Below are positions 42,174-51,302 of a DNA stretch of 56,524 nt, piece by piece. The number at the start of each line of letters is the position of its first letter. Position 1 is the stretch's first letter. The position numbers were made by a program, and so were the translations under genes. A model generated the notes under the pieces. That model searched no databases. It was not told where the DNA came from and saw only the letters and a program-made list of their open reading frames with translations. Source of the stretch: PALSA-894 sp034669145 (GTDB lineage Bacteria; Pseudomonadota; Alphaproteobacteria; Rhizobiales; Xanthobacteraceae); the NCBI GenBank assembly GCA_034669145.1, contig JAXDNY010000274.1, positions 1 through 56,524 of the forward strand. The letters are read 5' to 3'.

Positions 42174-43803
42174 GGCGCAGTCGGATCTTCTGCCGGATCG
42201 CGGCCAGCTCCGTCTCGTCCCAAATCCCGATCAGAATGCCGCCTTTGATCTGAAGCTGGTTCTCGGCGTAGGCCGCGATTTTCTCGTTGCTAGTGGTGAT
42301 GTGGCTCTTGGGATGCAGCGCCCAGTCGAACAGCGCGGCCTGCAGTCGCGCGATCACGGCGCCGCACGCGGGGTCCTCGCCGCGGTCGACGAACTCTTCG
42401 CGGTCGCTCTGCAGATCGTAGAGCATCGGGCGGAAGCCGGAGGCGTGGATGTATTTCCACCGCCCGTCGAACACCATGAACAACCGGCACTGCGCGATCG
42501 GCTGGTTGAGCTTCAGCCGCACATCCTGCATCGCATAGTCGAGTTCCGAGAACACCGCCTCGCGCCAGCCTGCCGGCGTCTCGCCCCGCAAAAGCGGCAT
42601 CAGCGAGCGCCCTTCCAGAATGTGATCGGGCACCTTGGCGCCGAAGTATTCGATGAAGGTCGGCGCAAGATCGATCCCCTCGACCAAGGCATCGCTGACC
42701 GTGCCGCGCGTACGCTCGGCCGCCGCCGACGGATCGATCACAATCAGCGGAATTTTCGCGGACTGCTCGTGGAACAGGTCCTTCTCGCCCATCCAGTGAT
42801 CGCCGAGATAGTCGCCGTGGTCCGAAGTGAAGACGATCATCGTGGTATCGAGCAGGCCGCGTTCCTCCAGAAAGCGCATCAGCACGCCCATCTGGTCGTC
42901 GATCTGTTTGATCAATCCCATGTAGGTGGGAATGACCTTTTCCCGCGCCTCGTCGCGCGCCATGTTGCGCGAGTAGCGCATGTCCATGTAGGCGGCGAAC
43001 ACGGGATGGGCCTCCTGCCGCTCCTTCTGCGAGCGGACCGCCGGCAGCATGTCGGCGGGCGCATACATGCTCGCGTAAGGCTCGGGCGCAATGTAGGGCC
43101 AGTGCGGCTTGATGTAGGAGAGATGCAGGCACCACGGCCGCCCGTCGGCCTGCGCTTCCGCGATGAAATCCATCGCGCGCCGCGTCATGTAGGGCGTCTC
43201 GGATTCTTCCTCAGGAATGCGCGCCGCCTTGTCGGCATGTGCCAGCAGCCAGCCGTTCTGCAGCGTGCCGTCCGGCGCTGTGCCCGAGTTGGCCCACTGC
43301 TCCCACGGGTTCGGCGCGTCGTAGCCGCGCTCGCGCAAATAGGTGTCGTAGCGCGGACGCGGACGCGCGTCCGGATGCAGCCCGTCGTCGCGCTCGTAAG
43401 GCTCGAACCCGCATTCGGCCACATGCACGCCGATGATCGAGTCCGGCGGGATGCCGAGCATCTTCATGCCTTCGAGGTCCGGCGCCATGTGGGTCTTGCC
43501 GACCAGCACGTTGCGCACGCCGATCTTCTTGAGGTGATCGCCGAGCGTCGGCTCGCCGACGCGCAGCGGCCAGCCGTTCCAGTGCGAGCCGTGCGAGCGC
43601 ATGTACCGCCCGGTGTAGAAGCTCATGCGCGAGGGGCCGCAAATCGGCGACTGCACATAGGCGTTGGAAAACCGCACGCCGCGAGCGGCCATCGCGTCGA
43701 TGTTCGGGGTTTTCAGTGCCGGGTGGCCAGTGCAGCCCAGATAGTCGTAGCGAAGCTGGTCGCACATGATCCAGAGGACGTTGCGGGTCGCGCGGTCGGT
43801 CAT
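42163..43803 (-). CDS. Sulfatase/phosphonate monoester hydrolase family enzyme
   Basis: This 546-residue alkaline-phosphatase-superfamily hydrolase starts at ATG 43803 (MTDRATRNVLWIMCDQLR). The formylglycine motif is SPICGPSRMSFYTGRYMRSH (Cys55, CxPxR form), so it needs a sulfatase-maturing enzyme from elsewhere. Metal ligands are in CDQLRYD and TSDHGDYLGDH. Overall similarity is to phosphonate monoester hydrolases and arylsulfatases, and the substrate cannot be fixed. An in-frame extension to 43854 is possible but poor. Confidence 0.88.
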   Translation of the reverse strand: MTDRATRNVLWIMCDQLRYDYLGCTGHPALKTPNIDAMAARGVRFSNAYVQSPICGPSRMSFYTGRYMRSHGSHWNGWPLRVGEPTLGDHLKKIGVRNVLVGKTHMAPDLEGMKMLGIPPDSIIGVHVAECGFEPYERDDGLHPDARPRPRYDTYLRERGYDAPNPWEQWANSGTAPDGTLQNGWLLAHADKAARIPEEESETPYMTRRAMDFIAEAQADGRPWCLHLSYIKPHWPYIAPEPYASMYAPADMLPAVRSQKERQEAHPVFAAYMDMRYSRNMARDEAREKVIPTYMGLIKQIDDQMGVLMRFLEERGLLDTTMIVFTSDHGDYLGDHWMGEKDLFHEQSAKIPLIVIDPSAAAERTRGTVSDALVEGIDLAPTFIEYFGAKVPDHILEGRSLMPLLRGETPAGWREAVFSELDYAMQDVRLKLNQPIAQCRLFMVFDGRWKYIHASGFRPMLYDLQSDREEFVDRGEDPACGAVIARLQAALFDWALHPKSHITTSNEKIAAYAENQLQIKGGILIGIWDETELAAIRQKIRLRPNL

Positions 43804-43888
43804 GGCGCGGATCGTGCGCCATCGCGGGCGCGCGGACAACCGCGCGCCGGACAATTCACAATCTGAAGAGAAGCTGTGCTCGGCGCAC

Positions 43889-44761
43889 CTACTTGCAGGC
43901 GCTCGCCTTCTTGACTTCCAGCGAGCTCATCTTGCCGTCGATGACGAAGTCGCCGTAGTCGAGCCGGAGCGCGCGCGAGATGCCGTTTTCGTACATCTCG
44001 AACGTGATGGCATAGATCGGGGTCTGCTCGCCGGGCTGGTCGTCGGCCTTCTTCTCGGTCTTGTCGAAGTAGCTGATGGTGACCGGCCAGCGCGCCAGAC
44101 CGTCGAGCGAGTCCTTGCCCGCCGCGGCGTCATTGTCCGGCTTCTTGTCCGGCTCGATGCGGCGCCCGATCACCGAGAGCGACTGATAGATTTTCTCGCC
44201 CGATTCCGAGCCGTCGAACACCGCGATTTCGTACAGCGTTTTACCCGCCTGCGCGGCCTCGATCAGCAGACGCATGTGCTCGGTCGGGAACACCACCCTG
44301 CCGGCGTCGAATTTCTTGTCCTCGGGCTTGTTCAGCCGGACGGCGACGTTGCTGCTGCCGCGGTCGGCGCGCCCGTCGACGTCGCCGACCTGTTTGCTGT
44401 CCATGTAATTCTGCGACTTGAAGCGGAAGCTCTTGCCCTCGCCCTCTTCCCAGGTGGCGGTGCGCAGGTCGCTGAGCGCGACCTTGCCCTCGCCGCTGTC
44501 GAGCTCGGTCACCTGGCGGAAGTTGAGCGCGTAGCCTTCGCAGGCGCTGCCGGAGAAATCGTAGACGATGCGGCCGCGCACCCCCTCCAGCGAGCGCTTC
44601 CCGCGCGAACTGGTGAGCGTCAGGTCATAGATCGCCACATGCGGGGCGAGCTTGACGGGGGCGCCCGGTCCTTGGGCAATCGCCGCTTCATGCGCGCCGA
44701 ACGTCCCGGCGGCGGTCAAGATTGCGACAAAACCAAGGCGGACCGGAGTAACTGAAATCAT
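43889..44761 (-). CDS. eipB: Cell-envelope integrity protein EipB (DUF1849)
   Basis: This 290-residue periplasmic protein has an N-terminal signal sequence (VRLGFVAILTAAGTFGAHEA). EipB in Brucella and relatives forms a spiral beta-barrel needed for envelope integrity, with one conserved disulfide. The two cysteines here, Cys74 (SACEGY) and Cys289 (KKASACK), fit that bond. Other family segments are YDLTLTSSRGKRSLEGVRGR and FPTEHMRLLIEAAQAGK. It is divergent from the RidA-like gene. Confidence 0.9.
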   Translation of the reverse strand: MISVTPVRLGFVAILTAAGTFGAHEAAIAQGPGAPVKLAPHVAIYDLTLTSSRGKRSLEGVRGRIVYDFSGSACEGYALNFRQVTELDSGEGKVALSDLRTATWEEGEGKSFRFKSQNYMDSKQVGDVDGRADRGSSNVAVRLNKPEDKKFDAGRVVFPTEHMRLLIEAAQAGKTLYEIAVFDGSESGEKIYQSLSVIGRRIEPDKKPDNDAAAGKDSLDGLARWPVTISYFDKTEKKADDQPGEQTPIYAITFEMYENGISRALRLDYGDFVIDGKMSSLEVKKASACK

Positions 44762-44891
44762 TCGCAGCTCCCGCGATTTGCGCGGACCATAGAGGGGTGT
44801 CGCGTGCGTCGCAACTCCGTATCCTCCCCGATCCGCTTGCGCCTGCGCGCCCGATCAGCCAAGACTTTCCGCCAACGAGGTGGAGGCGACT

Positions 44892-45359
44892 ATGCCGGGA
44901 ACTGTTGAAAAAAGGCTTGCGGATCTGGGGATCACGCTCGGAACGCCGGCCGCGCCGGTCGCCAACTACGTCGGGTTCGTGCGCACCGGCAACCTGCTGG
45001 TGGTCTCCGGCCAGCTCTGTTTCGACGCGGAGGGCAAGCTGGTCGCGACCGGCAAGCTCGGCGGGTCGGTATCGATCGAAAATGGGCAGAAGGCGGCGCG
45101 TCAGTGCGCCGTGAACCTGATGGCCCAGATCAAGGTCGCGCTCGGCGATCTCGACAAGGTGCAGCGTGTGGTGCGGCTCGGCGGCTTCATCAACGCGACG
45201 CCCGACTTCCTGGAGACCCCCAAGGTAATGAACGGCGCCTCCGACCTGATGGTCACGGCCTTCGGCGACAAGGGCCGCCACGCCCGCACCACCATCGGCG
45301 TCTCGGTGCTGCCGCTCGATGCCGCGGTCGAGGTCGAGGGCATGTTCGAGGTGTCGTGA
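44892..45359 (+). CDS. RidA (YjgF/UK114) family protein
   Basis: This 155-residue protein belongs to the RidA superfamily, which includes imine/enamine deaminases. It has NYVGFVRTGNLLVVSGQL, NLMAQIKVALGDLDKV and VVRLGGFINATPDF. RTTIGVSVLPLDAAVEVEG carries the family's late core. The RidA catalytic Arg is not in its usual context, so it belongs to a less studied branch. The start ATG 44892 has GGAGGCGAC upstream. A palindromic repeat starts 2 bases after its stop. Confidence 0.88.
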   Translation: MPGTVEKRLADLGITLGTPAAPVANYVGFVRTGNLLVVSGQLCFDAEGKLVATGKLGGSVSIENGQKAARQCAVNLMAQIKVALGDLDKVQRVVRLGGFINATPDFLETPKVMNGASDLMVTAFGDKGRHARTTIGVSVLPLDAAVEVEGMFEVS

Positions 45360-45360
45360 G

Positions 45361-45410
45361 GCGCATGGTCCCGAAAAGTGGGCACCGGTTTTCGGGACAA
45401 GACCATGCGC
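45361..45410. repeat. Short palindromic repeat, copy A, covering the start codon of the downstream gene
   Basis: The left arm GCGCATGGTCCCGAAAA (45361-45377) pairs with the right arm TTTTCGGGACAAGACCATGCGC (45389-45410), with a 5-base insertion. The right arm contains the ATG (45405) used as the likely start of the next gene. It is related to the copy at 46153-46223. Confidence 0.85.
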
Positions 45411-46151
45411 GACCTAAAATGGCTCACCGCCCGCCCCGTTGCGCATCGCGGCTTGCATGATGCTGCGGCCGGCGTGATCGAGAACACCGCCTCGGCATTC
45501 CAAGCGGCCATCGACGGCGGCTTTGCAATCGAGACCGACCTGCAGATTTCCGCCGACGGCGAAGCCATGGTGCACCATGACTTTGCGCTCGGCCGCCTGA
45601 CGCTCGGCTCGCGGTTGCTCGCCGCAATGACGGCCGCGGGATTGCGAGAGGTGCCGTTCCGGGACACGCCAGACCGCATCATGACGTTGGGCGAGCTATG
45701 CGAGCTCGTCGCCGGCCGCACGCCGCTGGTGATCGAACTGAAAAGCCGGTTCGATGGCGATCTCAGGCTGGTCAGGCGCGCCGCCGAGGCGCTGAAGAAC
45801 TACGCCGGGCCGGTCGCGCTGATGTCGTTCGATCCAGCGCCCATCGAGGAGCTACGCGCGATCGCCTCCGGCCTGCCGCGTGGCATTGTGGCGGAGCGCT
45901 ACTACAAGGATTCCGAATGGTATGAGCTGTCGGACAGCCAGAAACGCTCGCTCGCCTTTCTGCTCCACGCCCCGCGCACGCGGCCGCACTTCGTCGCCTA
46001 TCACGTGAAGGACCTGCCCTCCCCTGGCCCGTGGATTGCTCGGAATATTCTTGGACTGCCGCTGCTCGCCTGGACGGTGCGCACCAAGCAAGATCGTCAG
46101 CGGGCGAGGACTTGGGCGAACCAGATGATCTTCGAGGGGTTCAGGCCGTAA
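45405..46151 (+). CDS. Glycerophosphodiester phosphodiesterase
   Basis: This 248-residue enzyme hydrolyses glycerophosphodiesters to glycerol-3-phosphate and an alcohol. It has the GDPD core: VAHRGLHDAAAGVIENTASAF, IETDLQISADGEAMVHHDFA, LVIELKSRF and ALMSFDP. The catalytic His pair, Glu and Asp are present. The start ATG 45405 lies inside a repeat; an upstream GTG at 45378 is also in frame. It is bracketed by two copies of the same repeat. It resembles UgpQ-type enzymes, though no ugp transporter is adjacent. Confidence 0.9.
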   Translation: MRDLKWLTARPVAHRGLHDAAAGVIENTASAFQAAIDGGFAIETDLQISADGEAMVHHDFALGRLTLGSRLLAAMTAAGLREVPFRDTPDRIMTLGELCELVAGRTPLVIELKSRFDGDLRLVRRAAEALKNYAGPVALMSFDPAPIEELRAIASGLPRGIVAERYYKDSEWYELSDSQKRSLAFLLHAPRTRPHFVAYHVKDLPSPGPWIARNILGLPLLAWTVRTKQDRQRARTWANQMIFEGFRP

Positions 46152-46152
46152 C

Positions 46153-46223
46153 GCATGATCCCGAAAAGCATGTCCTCGACGCCGATCGGGGAGGGGTACC
46201 GGTTTTCGGATAAGATCACGCGC
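46153..46223. repeat. Short palindromic repeat, copy B
   Basis: The left arm GCATGATCCCGAAAA (46153-46167) and right arm TTTTCGGATAAGATCACGCGC (46203-46223) match copy A in arrangement and in their CCGAAAA/TTTTCGG core. The loop is longer (35 bases). It lies exactly between the phosphodiesterase stop and the next start codon. Confidence 0.82.
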
Positions 46224-46225
46224 AA

Positions 46226-47434
46226 ATGGCGCACTCTATGAGCACCGATTTGCGCATCCGCGTCATCTCCGCGATCGCCGACATCCCGGCCGCCGCGTGG
46301 GACGCCTGCGCCAACCCGGTGGATTCAAAATCTCAAGATCAGACCTATAACCCCTTCATCAGCCACGCTTTTCTGTCTGCGCTGGAAGCCTCTGCCTCGG
46401 CCACGGGACGCACCGGCTGGCAGCCGCAACATCTTGTCGCCGAAACCCAAGACGGTGCGGTGCTCGGCGTGGTGCCGGCCTACCTGAAATCGCACTCGCG
46501 CGGCGAATACGTGTTCGATGCCGGCTGGGCCGAAGCTTACGAGCGCGCCGGCGGCAGCTATTACCCGAAGGTACAGGTGTCGGTGCCGTTCACCCCTGCG
46601 ACCGGGCGGCGGTTGCTCGTGCTGCCGGGCGAAAACGCCGACAGCATCCGTCAGGGATTGGCGAGCGGCCTGATCGAACTCGCGAAGTTGCGCGAAGCAT
46701 CGTCCGTCCATGTGACCTTCGCGCTGGAGAGCGAGTGGCGCGTGCTCGGCGAGCTCGGCTACCTCCAGCGCAACGATCAGCAATTCCATTGGGAGAATGC
46801 GAACTACGCGACCTTCGAGGACTTCCTCAACGCGCTCGCGGCGCGCAAGCGCAAGGCGATCAGGCGTGAGCGGCGCGAGGCGCTCGAGCACGGCATCGAG
46901 GTGGTGTGGCTCACCGGTTCCGATCTCACCGAAAGCATTTGGGCCACGTTCTTCGCGTTCTACATGGACACCGGCTCGCGCAAATGGGGCCGGCCGTATC
47001 TGACGCGCCGGTTCTATTCGCTGATCGGCGAGAGCATGAGCGACAAGGTTTTGCTCGTAATGGCTAAGCGCGCCGGGCGCTATATCGCGGGCGCGATCAA
47101 CTTCATCGGCTCGCACACGCTCTACGGCCGCCACTGGGGCGCGGTCGAGCACCATCCGTTCCTGCACTTTGAAATCTGCTACTACCAAGCCATTGATTTC
47201 GCTATCCAAAACAAGTTGGCGCGGGTCGAGGCCGGCGCCCAGGGCGAGCACAAGCTCGCGCGCGGCTACATGCCGGTGATGACCTATTCGGCGCATTACA
47301 TCGCCGATCCGGCGCTGCGCCGCGCGATCGCCGACTATCTCAAGCGCGAGCGCGCCTATGTGGCGGCGGCCGGATCGGAGCTTGCCGCCATGGGCCCGTT
47401 CCGCAAGGATCTGGTATTCGAACAAACCTCGTAG
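46226..47434 (+). CDS. GNAT/FemAB-like acetyltransferase (DUF482)
   Basis: This 402-residue protein carries the DUF482/PF04339 arrangement. It has an N-terminal alpha/beta part (YKNPFISHAFLSALEAS-like), then YYPKVQVSVPFTPATGRRLL and NALAARKRKAIRRERREA. The C-terminal half is a GNAT-like fold with ARVEAGAQGEHKLARGYMPV. Relatives may transfer acyl or aminoacyl groups to cell-wall or small-molecule acceptors, and the substrate here is unknown. ATG 46226 follows the repeat; ATG 46238 is an alternative start. Confidence 0.85.
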   Translation: MAHSMSTDLRIRVISAIADIPAAAWDACANPVDSKSQDQTYNPFISHAFLSALEASASATGRTGWQPQHLVAETQDGAVLGVVPAYLKSHSRGEYVFDAGWAEAYERAGGSYYPKVQVSVPFTPATGRRLLVLPGENADSIRQGLASGLIELAKLREASSVHVTFALESEWRVLGELGYLQRNDQQFHWENANYATFEDFLNALAARKRKAIRRERREALEHGIEVVWLTGSDLTESIWATFFAFYMDTGSRKWGRPYLTRRFYSLIGESMSDKVLLVMAKRAGRYIAGAINFIGSHTLYGRHWGAVEHHPFLHFEICYYQAIDFAIQNKLARVEAGAQGEHKLARGYMPVMTYSAHYIADPALRRAIADYLKRERAYVAAAGSELAAMGPFRKDLVFEQTS

Positions 47435-47449
47435 AAGGACCGAACCTCG

Positions 47450-47875
47450 ATGCCGAGCTACGATTCGAACAACATCTTCGCGAAGATCCTTCGCGGCGAA
47501 CTGCCCTGTCACAAGGTTTACGAGGACGACCACGCGCTCGCCTTCCTCGACATCATGCCGCGCGCGCCCGGTCACACGCTGGTGCTGCCGAAGGCGCCCG
47601 CGCGCAACCTGCTCGACGTCGCGCCGGCCGATCTCGCCCACGTGATGCAGGTCGCGCAGAAAATCGCCCGCGCCAGCATCAAGGTGTTCGGCGCCGACGG
47701 CATTACGATCCAGCAGTTCAACGAGAGCGCGGGCGGACAGGTGGTGTTTCACCTCCACGTCCACGTGATCCCGCGCAAGACGGGCGAACCCATGAAGCCG
47801 CCCGCGAGCGTGAAGGAAGAACCCGCGGTGCTCTCGGATCAGGCGCTCAAGCTCTCCGCGGCGCTGAAGGGTTGA
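47450..47875 (+). CDS. HIT family protein (intact copy)
   Basis: This 141-residue histidine-triad nucleotide-binding hydrolase has the motif FHLHVHVIPR with His101, His103 and His105. NIFAKILRGELPCHKVYEDD starts the domain. The family cleaves adenosine phosphoramidates or dinucleotides. It lies 15 bases after the GNAT-like gene and is probably in its operon. A decayed copy of its 3' half lies at 49494-49787. Confidence 0.93.
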   Translation: MPSYDSNNIFAKILRGELPCHKVYEDDHALAFLDIMPRAPGHTLVLPKAPARNLLDVAPADLAHVMQVAQKIARASIKVFGADGITIQQFNESAGGQVVFHLHVHVIPRKTGEPMKPPASVKEEPAVLSDQALKLSAALKG

Positions 47876-47881
47876 TCGGGA

Positions 47882-49474
47882 TTGTCCAAGCTCGTCGCCG
47901 CACCGGCAGTTGCAGGAACGAACGTGCAACACGAATCCGCCCGCACACGCGAAACCGCGACTGACTTTCTCGCGGGCGGGGGCGAAATGGGCGCGATCAT
48001 GCGCGCTCATGATTGGTCGGATTCGTCGCTCGGAGATCCGGCCACATGGCCGCAATCGCTCCGCACGGCCGTGCGTCTTCTCCTCAACACCGGCCATCCC
48101 ATGTACATCTTCTGGGGCGAGGATGGCGCATGCATCTACAACGATGCCTACCGGCATTCGATCGGGCCCGAGCGTCATCCCGGCTCCCTCGGCCGTCCGG
48201 CTCGCGAGGTCTGGGACGAAATCTGGGACATCATCGGCCCGCAGATCGAGCAGGTCATGGCCGGCCGCGGCGCCACCTGGCATGAAAATCATCTCGTGCC
48301 CATTACCCGGAATGGACGGCGCGAAGACGTCTATTGGACATACAGCTTCAGCCCGCTCGATGACGAAACGGCGCCGACCGGCGTCGGTGGCGTGCTGGTC
48401 ACCGTCACCGAGACAACACAGCACGTGCTCGCCGAACAGAGGCTGGGTGCGCTGATTCAAAAGCTCAGCGACAGCGAAGCGCTGTACCGTTCCGCCATCA
48501 CGGCGGGCCGCATGGGCGCCTGGCAAACCGATCTGGTGGCGAAAACCCGAACCTGGTCGAAGGAAGGAATGGCGCTGTTCGGCTTCGAACTCCCCGGCGG
48601 GCGCGGGCAAGTGGGCGGCGACGCCGACGAGTTCGGGTCGTCCCTGCATCCCGACGACCGCCACCTGCTGCAGCACTTTCATGAGCTGGCGGACAAACAG
48701 GATTCATTCGCCGCCGAGTATCGGATCGTGCGGCCGGGCGGCGAAATCCTCTGGCTGTCGGGCCGCGGCCAAGTCGTGTCGCGCACGCCGGACGGCAGGG
48801 CGCACCGCATGGTCAACATCGTGGCCGACATCACCGAGCGCAAGCAGACGGAGGAGCATGTCCAGTTCCTGATGCGCGAGATTTCCCATCGCTCCAAGAA
48901 CCTGATGGCGGTGATTCAGTCGATTGCCCGCCGCACCGCTCGAAGCTCCGGCACGATCGAAGAATTCGACATCCGCTTTCAGCCCCGTCTGCAGAGTCTC
49001 GCCGCCTTGCACGATGTGCTGTTCAATGAGGGATGGAGAGGAGCACCGCTCGCCGACCTGGTGCGGCAACAGCTCGTTCCTTTCATCGAGCTCCAGAGCG
49101 AGCGCATTGACATTGCAGGGCCCGCCATTCTGGTGACGGCCGGAGCCGCTCAGGCCATCAGTCTTGCAATCCACGAGCTTGCGACCAACGCGACCAAATA
49201 CGGAGCGTGGTCTGTTGCGGCGGGGAAGGTCGCCGTGACCTGGAGATTTGTCTCAGGCACCGGCGGATCGCGTCCCTTGCTGTTGAGCTGGGTCGAACGC
49301 GGCGGGCCACGTGTGGCGCCGCCGGCCCGCAAGGGTTTCGGCCATCTGGTCATTGACGACATGATTGCACGCGCGCTGGACGGAAAGGTCGAGATGGAAT
49401 TCGCCGAGCAGGGCCTGAACTGGACCGTCTCAATTCCCGAACCCAATCTCGTTCGTGCTGCTGGGGACAGCTAA
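47882..49474 (+). CDS. HWE-type sensor histidine kinase with two PAS domains
   Basis: This 530-residue kinase has no membrane segments, so it is probably cytosolic. PAS1 is at about residues 60-185 (GHPMYIFWGEDGACIYNDAY) and PAS2 at about 200-325 (YRSAITAGRMGAWQTDLVAK, ending NIVADITERKQTEE). The H-box MREISHRSKNLMAVIQSIAR is followed by the N-box AIHELATNATKYGAWSV and WVERGGP, the HWE hallmark. Light or redox sensing is possible but no Cys in an NCRFLQ-like LOV motif is seen. The start TTG 47882 is weak, with GTG 47924 (AGGAACGAAC upstream) an alternative. No response regulator is adjacent. Confidence 0.9.
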   Translation: MSKLVAAPAVAGTNVQHESARTRETATDFLAGGGEMGAIMRAHDWSDSSLGDPATWPQSLRTAVRLLLNTGHPMYIFWGEDGACIYNDAYRHSIGPERHPGSLGRPAREVWDEIWDIIGPQIEQVMAGRGATWHENHLVPITRNGRREDVYWTYSFSPLDDETAPTGVGGVLVTVTETTQHVLAEQRLGALIQKLSDSEALYRSAITAGRMGAWQTDLVAKTRTWSKEGMALFGFELPGGRGQVGGDADEFGSSLHPDDRHLLQHFHELADKQDSFAAEYRIVRPGGEILWLSGRGQVVSRTPDGRAHRMVNIVADITERKQTEEHVQFLMREISHRSKNLMAVIQSIARRTARSSGTIEEFDIRFQPRLQSLAALHDVLFNEGWRGAPLADLVRQQLVPFIELQSERIDIAGPAILVTAGAAQAISLAIHELATNATKYGAWSVAAGKVAVTWRFVSGTGGSRPLLLSWVERGGPRVAPPARKGFGHLVIDDMIARALDGKVEMEFAEQGLNWTVSIPEPNLVRAAGDS

Positions 49475-49493
49475 CCGTCGCGCTCCGCTATCG

Positions 49494-49787
49494 AACGCTT
49501 GCGGCTGCGCCCGCGCGCAATCTGCTTGACGGCGCGCCGGCCGATCTCGCCCATGTGATGCAGGTCGCGCAGAAGGTCGCCGCGCCGCCGTGAAGGTGTT
49601 CGGCGCCGACGGCATCACCATCCAGCAGTTCGACGAGGGCGCCGGCGGACAGGTGGTGTTTCCCCTCCACGTCCACGTCATTCCGCGCAAGACGAGCGAA
49701 CCCATGAAGCCGCCCGCGAGCATGAAGGAAGAAGCCTCCGTGCTGTCGGATCAGGCGCTCAAGCTTGCCGCGGCACTCAAGGGCTAA
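49494..49787 (+). pseudogene. Truncated, frameshifted duplicate of the HIT gene
   Basis: From about 49494 the DNA matches the 3' two-thirds of the HIT gene (47584-47875), but lacks the 5' part and has one missing base near 49580 that leads into TGA. The surviving frame from 49590 reads KVFGADGITIQQFDEGAGGQ and continues to the stop. The first triad His is changed to Pro (CAC to CCC at 49662-49664: FPLHVHVIPR). Loss of both the N-terminus and a triad His argues against function. Confidence 0.87.
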
Positions 49788-49802
49788 CGCAGTCGCTAAT
49801 AG

Positions 49803-50987
49803 TTAACGCTTACCGTCAAGGAACCCTCTCAATTCGTTCTCGACGAAATAGTGCGGCCGCCAACGCTTCGCCAATCGCTCGATCAGGAACGTATCGATAC
49901 CCTCAGTAACCACGCTCGTTCCTGGCACCCAGAAATCACCCGCTTTGCCCAAACCGGTAAACAATCCGAACCGCAAGAGTTTCATCGGCAAAGTCTCCAG
50001 CCAATTGACCTGCGCCTTCTCACGCAACATCTCTCTAACAAGATCAGCGGTAGGATTTTGCGTTGCCAGCCAAGTCCGAAATATTTCCGCTTTCTCCATC
50101 AACTTGACGAATTCTTGCGGGCTTCGTTCACCTTTGTTGATGACCTCACGCACACTCGGTGTCGCAACCGAAATAAAGTCGTAGATTTCTCGCGGACCCG
50201 CTTCGCGATTGAACGTTGCACCAACACTACGTTGAAGAATCATGTTGGTGAGGACTTGGTTCTTTTCATTTCCGACAAACGCGGCATTGTGCTGTGCGGC
50301 AAGATGTATATCAAATCGAGCATCACCGATTGAGGGGAACAACTCATTTTGGCCGAAAGCCGCTCTATCACCCACGGGCAAGAATGTACGCAGCTCGTCG
50401 ACGTTTAGATCAGTCGAGATCGCGAATTTATTTTCCTGTAAGGGCAGAATATCAAGATAAGAGAGCTTGATTGCAGCGTCCGGAATGCCCCTTGCTTGCA
50501 AGGCCATTCGTGCCACGTGTGTCGCAAATCTTGAGTCGGTCAGGTCATTGCGTGCCAAAGTTGCCAAAGATCCGTCATCCAAATCCCTAAAGGAAATTAG
50601 ATCACACAATTGCCGGTGATATCGTTTGGCTTGTGCCTTGTCTTCTATCAGACGCATCAACTGCGCTTCCAGAAGCTCCGGATTGCGGGGCCATTTCTTG
50701 GGGTCCATTCCACCGAATTTGACCACCGTGAAAAAGTGCTCACTTAGACCTTGCTTGTTATCGCTATAGAGAACAGGAGCCTGAGGAGAGTAGTTTGCTG
50801 TCAGATAGCCGGCTTTCAGCATTGCGATGAGATCATCCACAAAATTCGCGTGAATGACCGACGCCATAGTGCCAAAGTCGAGCAGCAGATGGCCTTTGCC
50901 GAAAAAGAGCAACGATTCACAAAGGGCGCCCTTATCAAGCGTCCCGTCCATCTTACTCGGGTTACGCATGATGCAATTGCCGAGCAT
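49803..50987 (-). CDS. Hypothetical protein, AT-rich orphan
   Basis: The product has about 394 residues. ATG 50987 is preferred because AAAAGGATTCGGG lies just before it; a longer in-frame start at 51062 is possible. The gene is clearly more AT-rich than its surroundings. Recognisable stretches are ESLLFFGKGHLLLDFGTMAS, VVKFGGMDPKKWPRNPELLE and DNLTDSRFATHVARMA-like, but none matches a family I know. No signal peptide or clear membrane helix is seen. It is flanked by the decayed HIT copy and a Bug receptor gene. Confidence 0.6.
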   Translation of the reverse strand: MLGNCIMRNPSKMDGTLDKGALCESLLFFGKGHLLLDFGTMASVIHANFVDDLIAMLKAGYLTANYSPQAPVLYSDNKQGLSEHFFTVVKFGGMDPKKWPRNPELLEAQLMRLIEDKAQAKRYHRQLCDLISFRDLDDGSLATLARNDLTDSRFATHVARMALQARGIPDAAIKLSYLDILPLQENKFAISTDLNVDELRTFLPVGDRAAFGQNELFPSIGDARFDIHLAAQHNAAFVGNEKNQVLTNMILQRSVGATFNREAGPREIYDFISVATPSVREVINKGERSPQEFVKLMEKAEIFRTWLATQNPTADLVREMLREKAQVNWLETLPMKLLRFGLFTGLGKAGDFWVPGTSVVTEGIDTFLIERLAKRWRPHYFVENELRGFLDGKR

Positions 50988-51302
50988 CCCGAATCCTTTT
51001 GTTAGCAATCTAATCCAGATTACACCTCTTCGCGCCCCCATCGGCATATTCGATTGCTTCATTCCACAATTCCGACGGACTACGTCCCACCACCAACGCC
51101 CCGGCCGCCAACACCGCTCTGCCCGCGATCAGACCGACCAGCCGCAGCAGCGCGCAGGCGTATGCATCGGGCGGCCTTTTCTGTCGGGGTTGAGCGCGTT
51201 CGGCCAGTCAGCCGTCAGCCACCGCGCTCCGAAACGCGTCGATTGCGACGGCAAAGTGCGAGTGTTACGCTCGCCACAAGAAACGCCAAGGGAGACGACC
51301 TG
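50988..51302. other. Gap between the AT-rich orphan and the Bug gene
   Basis: About 315 bases with only GC-driven shadow frames. The right end holds the Bug Shine-Dalgarno (GGGAGACGACC). I see no clear promoter pair or repeat. Confidence 0.4.

Noticed and set aside
46325..48682. 785-codon minus-strand open frame
   Set aside because: It lies opposite the GNAT-like, HIT and kinase genes, whose motifs are clear.
49590..49787. Surviving frame of the HIT duplicate as a functional small gene
   Set aside because: Missing N-terminus and a mutated triad His; no ribosome site.
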